DNA of 64,000 nt, from positions 287,503-351,502 of the forward strand of contig SVIW01000001.1 of assembly GCA_015069295.1 (NCBI GenBank). The letters are read 5' to 3'. Source of the stretch: Clostridiales bacterium. GTDB taxonomy: Bacteria > Bacillota > Clostridia > Christensenellales > Borkfalkiaceae. The notes beneath the pieces were generated by a model that ran no database searches, was not told where the DNA came from, and was given only the letters and a program-made list of their open reading frames with translations. Every line of letters starts with the position of its first letter. The first letter of the stretch is position 1. Shown piece after piece: positions 61,327 through 64,000 of the stretch. Position numbers and translations under genes: made by a program.

Positions 61327-61884
61327 TTACTTCTTGAAAGGCATACCGAGCGCGCGAAGGAGCTCTCTTGCCTCTTCATCGGTGTTTGCGGTCGTAACGA
61401 TTGCTACGTCCATACCTCTGATCTTTTCTACCTGATCGTACGTGATTTCGGGGAAGATCAGTTGTTCTTTCAAACCTACCGAGTAGTTGCCGCGTCCGTC
61501 GAACGCTTTATCCGACACACCGCGGAAGTCGCGGAGTCTGGGAAGCGCGATGGATACGAACTTGTCATAGAAGTTGTACATTCTTTCGCCGCGAAGGGTA
61601 ACTTTGATACCTACGGTCTGACCTTCTCTTACCTTGAAGTTAGCGACGGATTTCTTCGCCTTCGTCAAGATGGGCTGCTGACCGGAAATCAATTTGATTT
61701 CGTTTTCGGTTACCTGAATGGATTTCGCGTTGTCTTTGATATCGCCGAGACCCGTATTGATAACAATCTTAACGAGCTTGGGGCATTGCATTACGGATTT
61801 GTATCCGAATTTTTTCATAAGATAAGGTACTACTTCTTTTTCGTACTTTTCTTTTACTCTGTTCTTATAAACTTTTTCTGCCAT
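61327..61884 (-). CDS. rplE: 50S ribosomal protein L5
   Basis: 185 residues with the 5S rRNA contact region ([13 protein letters not shown]) and [19 protein letters not shown]...EQLIFPEI. Confidence 0.98.
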   Translation of the reverse strand: MAEKVYKNRVKEKYEKEVVPYLMKKFGYKSVMQCPKLVKIVINTGLGDIKDNAKSIQVTENEIKLISGQQPILTKAKKSVANFKVREGQTVGIKVTLRGERMYNFYDKFVSIALPRLRDFRGVSDKAFDGRGNYSVGLKEQLIFPEITYDQVEKIRGMDVAIVTTANTDEEARELLRALGMPFKK

Positions 61885-61898
61885 CTTAACTTACCTCG

Positions 61899-62324
61899 TT
61901 AGTTGTTTTCCGTTGCTTCGGGAGCCGCTTCGGTCTTAACCGCGCGCTTTCTCGTTCTCTTCTTAGGCGCTTCTTCCGCAGCCGCAGCAGCTTTTGCAGC
62001 AGCCTTCTTCGAATACGCCTTATCAAGAACCGCACCGCATTTGCATACGCGAACCTTCTTGCCGTCTACGACTGCGTGCTTAATTCTCGTTGCTTTACCG
62101 CAAGAGGGGCATACAACCATAACGTTGGACGCGTCAATTGCACCGGGGATTTCTACGATTTTGCTCGTTTCGTTCGCCTTTCTTGCTTTTTGATGCTTCT
62201 TCTGAATGCGAACGCCTTCTACCGTTACCGTATTCGCCTTAGGGGACGTGGCAAGGACTTTTCCCTGTACGCCTTTATCTTTACCGGCAATTACAAGTAC
62301 GTTATCATTTACTTTTACGTTCAT
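61899..62324 (-). CDS. rplX: 50S ribosomal protein L24 with basic C-terminal extension
   Basis: 141 residues. The KOW domain (VNDNVLVIAGKDKGVQGKVL) and HQKARKANETSKIVEIPGAIDASNVM are typical. It has four cysteines in two CxxC-like pairs (CPSCGK and CKCGA). The last ~38 residues form an Ala/Lys/Arg-rich tail (KKAAAKAAAAAEEAPKKRTRKR) not found in most L24 proteins of ~105 residues. Confidence 0.95.
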   Translation of the reverse strand: MNVKVNDNVLVIAGKDKGVQGKVLATSPKANTVTVEGVRIQKKHQKARKANETSKIVEIPGAIDASNVMVVCPSCGKATRIKHAVVDGKKVRVCKCGAVLDKAYSKKAAAKAAAAAEEAPKKRTRKRAVKTEAAPEATENN

Positions 62325-62345
62325 TGTTTTAGTCCTCCTGACAAA

Positions 62346-62714
62346 TTACAGAACTTCGGGAGCAAGGGAGATAATCTTCATATAGTCTTTATCTCTCAAT
62401 TCTCTCGCAATCGGCCCAAAGATACGGGTACCCTTGGGTTGTTTTTGGTTATCGATGATAACGGCTGCGTTTTCGTCGAATTTAACGAACGTACCGTCTG
62501 CTCTTCTGATACCCTTTGCGCTTCTTACGATGACTGCCTTTACTACGTCGCCTTTCTTAACCGCGCCGCCGGGCGTAGCCGTCTTTACGGACGCTACGAT
62601 AACGTCGCCGATGTTACCGGTCTTACGGAAGGAGCCACCCAATACTCTGATACACATCAATTCTTTTGCGCCGCTGTTGTCAGCCGCTTTCAGTCTCGAT
62701 TGAGGTTGAATCAT
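62346..62714 (-). CDS. rplN: 50S ribosomal protein L14
   Basis: 122 residues: [28 protein letters not shown] and the ending [10 protein letters not shown]. Part of the intersubunit bridge. Confidence 0.98.
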   Translation of the reverse strand: MIQPQSRLKAADNSGAKELMCIRVLGGSFRKTGNIGDVIVASVKTATPGGAVKKGDVVKAVIVRSAKGIRRADGTFVKFDENAAVIIDNQKQPKGTRIFGPIARELRDKDYMKIISLAPEVL

Positions 62715-62728
62715 TTTATCTGTCCTCC

Positions 62729-62983
62729 TTACTTAGCCTTTTCGATCAGCTCGGCAACTCTCCAATTCTTGTCCTTGCTAAGCTTTCTCGTTTCAACGAT
62801 ACGTACCTTGTCGCCAACGCCGTATTCGTTGTTTTCGTCATGCGCTTTATAACGCTTACTGGTCGTGATAGTTTTCTTATAGAGGGGGTGCTTGCTCTTG
62901 TCGCTAACCAAAACGATAACCGTCTTGTCCATCTTATCGGATACAACAAGCCCTACTCTTTCTTTTCTCAAATTTCTTTCCAT
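62729..62983 (-). CDS. rpsQ: 30S ribosomal protein S17
   Basis: 84 residues: [21 protein letters not shown] and the [28 protein letters not shown] block. Start has GGAGG. Confidence 0.98.
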   Translation of the reverse strand: MERNLRKERVGLVVSDKMDKTVIVLVSDKSKHPLYKKTITTSKRYKAHDENNEYGVGDKVRIVETRKLSKDKNWRVAELIEKAK

Positions 62984-62998
62984 GATTGTTGTCCTCCG

Positions 62999-63193
62999 TT
63001 ACGCTTTGAGTTCTCTTGCGCGGATTTCCGTGTTTACACGCGCAATGTTTCTCTTGCAGGTTCTGATGGAAATGGGGTTATCAAGCTGGCCGGACGCCTG
63101 ACGGAAACGAAGATTGAAAAGTTCGCTCTTAAGTTCCGCGAGCTTTGCTACGAGCTCTTCACTCGTCATCTCTTTCACTTCTTTAGCTTTCAT
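62999..63193 (-). CDS. rpmC: 50S ribosomal protein L29
   Basis: 64 residues, helical hairpin: ELVAKLAELKSELFNLRFRQASGQLDNP. Overlaps the rplP stop as TAATG, implying coupled translation. Confidence 0.97.
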   Translation of the reverse strand: MKAKEVKEMTSEELVAKLAELKSELFNLRFRQASGQLDNPISIRTCKRNIARVNTEIRARELKA

Positions 63194-63642
63194 TATTGTT
63201 CACCGCCTTCAGCCGTTTCTACCTTCGTTTCTACGACTTCTTTCTTAACAAACTTGCACTTTACGGGAAGCTTATGCGATGCAAGACGCATTGCTTCTCT
63301 TGCTACTTCTTCGCTTACGCCCGACATTTCGAACATAACGCGACCGGGTTTTACGACAGCTACCCAGTATTCTACAGAACCTTTACCGGAACCCATACGC
63401 GTTTCAGCGGGTTTCTTGGTGATAGGCTTGTGGGGGAAGATGTCGATCCAAACTTTACCGCCACGCTTGATGAATCTCGTCATTGCGATACGCGCTGCTT
63501 CGATTTGGTTGGATTTGATCCAGCCAAGTTCTTCGGATACAAGACCGTATTCGCCGTAAGCGATTACGTTACCCTTCTGCGCTTTACCTTTCATCGTGCC
63601 ACGATGCTGTCTACGTCTTTTTACTCTCTTAGGAATTAACAT
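63193..63642 (-). CDS. rplP: 50S ribosomal protein L16
   Basis: 149 residues: [21 protein letters not shown] and [43 protein letters not shown]. Overlaps rpsC as TAATG. Ends EGGEQ because the rpmC ribosome binding site lies inside its last codons. Confidence 0.98.
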   Translation of the reverse strand: MLIPKRVKRRRQHRGTMKGKAQKGNVIAYGEYGLVSEELGWIKSNQIEAARIAMTRFIKRGGKVWIDIFPHKPITKKPAETRMGSGKGSVEYWVAVVKPGRVMFEMSGVSEEVAREAMRLASHKLPVKCKFVKKEVVETKVETAEGGEQ

Positions 63643-64000
63643 TACTGTTCGCCTCCTTCTGCCTTCTTAGCGCTCTTAATCACTTCGCCTTTGTAGATCC
63701 AGCACTTAACGCCGATCATACCGAAGGTGGTGTGCGCTTCTGCGAAGCCGTAATCGATATCTGCGCGAAGCGTCTGAAGAGGAATCGAACCCTCGTGATA
63801 CTGTTCGCTTCTTGCAATTTCTGCACCGTCAAGACGGCCGCTGACCATCATCTTGATGCCCTTAACGCCCGCTCTCATCGAACGACCGATTGCCTGCTTC
63901 ATACAACGTCTGAAAGACATACGCTTTTCAAGCTGTGCCGCAACGCCTTCTGCAACGAGCTGTGCGTCGCAATCGGGCTTTCTTACTTCGGTAATGTTGA
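63642..64000 (-). CDS. rpsC: 30S ribosomal protein S3, C-terminal part (cut by window edge)
   Basis: The frame is open to the right edge; the ORF track lists only the part after an internal Met. About 119 codons are seen: [35 protein letters not shown] and the S3 signature [41 protein letters not shown]. It lacks the N-terminal KH domain only because of the window edge. Also ends EGGEQ, overlapping the rplP ribosome binding site. Confidence 0.97.
   Translation of the reverse strand, partial: NITEVRKPDCDAQLVAEGVAAQLEKRMSFRRCMKQAIGRSMRAGVKGIKMMVSGRLDGAEIARSEQYHEGSIPLQTLRADIDYGFAEAHTTFGMIGVKCWIYKGEVIKSAKKAEGGEQ

Overview
The window looks like a chromosomal piece of a spore-forming Clostridia-like Bacillota. 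The supporting signs are an intact spoIIAA-spoIIAB-sigF operon, strong GGAGG-type ribosome binding sites, a V/A-type ATPase instead of F-type genes here, and a zinc-type S14. The S10-spc-alpha ribosomal cluster also carries adk, map, infA and rpmJ in the Gram-positive order. Nearly all genes are on the minus strand. Species cannot be named from this sequence alone.

Layout from left to right. (1) 1-9014 is a carbohydrate-use locus. It holds a solute-binding lipoprotein, a MalF-type permease with a very large extracytoplasmic domain, a MalG-type permease, and a long reading frame that runs off the left edge. That last frame joins an AraC-type regulator to a Gfo/Idh/MocA oxidoreductase. It is absent from the ORF track because its stop lies outside the window. 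A secreted esterase-like lipoprotein is divergent. (2) 9101-11482 holds a MATE exporter and a membrane protein, divergently transcribed from promoters so close to the start codons that both mRNAs should be leaderless. (3) 11606-20110 is a complete nine-gene V/A-type ATPase operon (H-I-K-E-C-F-A-B-D) whose rotor subunit carries the residues known to bind sodium. (4) 20293-31000 carries a foldase-like lipoprotein, mfd, pth, prs, tadA, an M14 peptidase, rlmH and a CPBP protease. An 89-bp tandem repeat lies between mfd and pth. (5) 31048-32945 has the spoIIA operon and a divergent tRNA pair. (6) 33035-43224 holds Na/Pi transport, an aldose epimerase, nucleotide and RNA modification genes, a large membrane-anchored surface protein and small metabolic genes. 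(7) 43301-49420 contains a lone Rad52-like annealing protein, an OFA-type MFS transporter, two paralogous small membrane proteins and a two-component system. (8) 49571-50476 is a tRNA cluster (Asp, Phe, Thr, Tyr). Short elements of about 185 bp sit directly behind tRNA 3' ends and repeat those ends at their far side. (9) 50667-51857 is L-serine dehydratase. (10) 51995-64000 is the ribosomal supercluster from rplQ back to a truncated rpsC.

The most promising novel items are the AraC-oxidoreductase fusion within the sugar operon, the permease with its sensor-like outer domain, and the tRNA-end-associated repeat elements. All functions are inferred by reading motifs; no database search was run.
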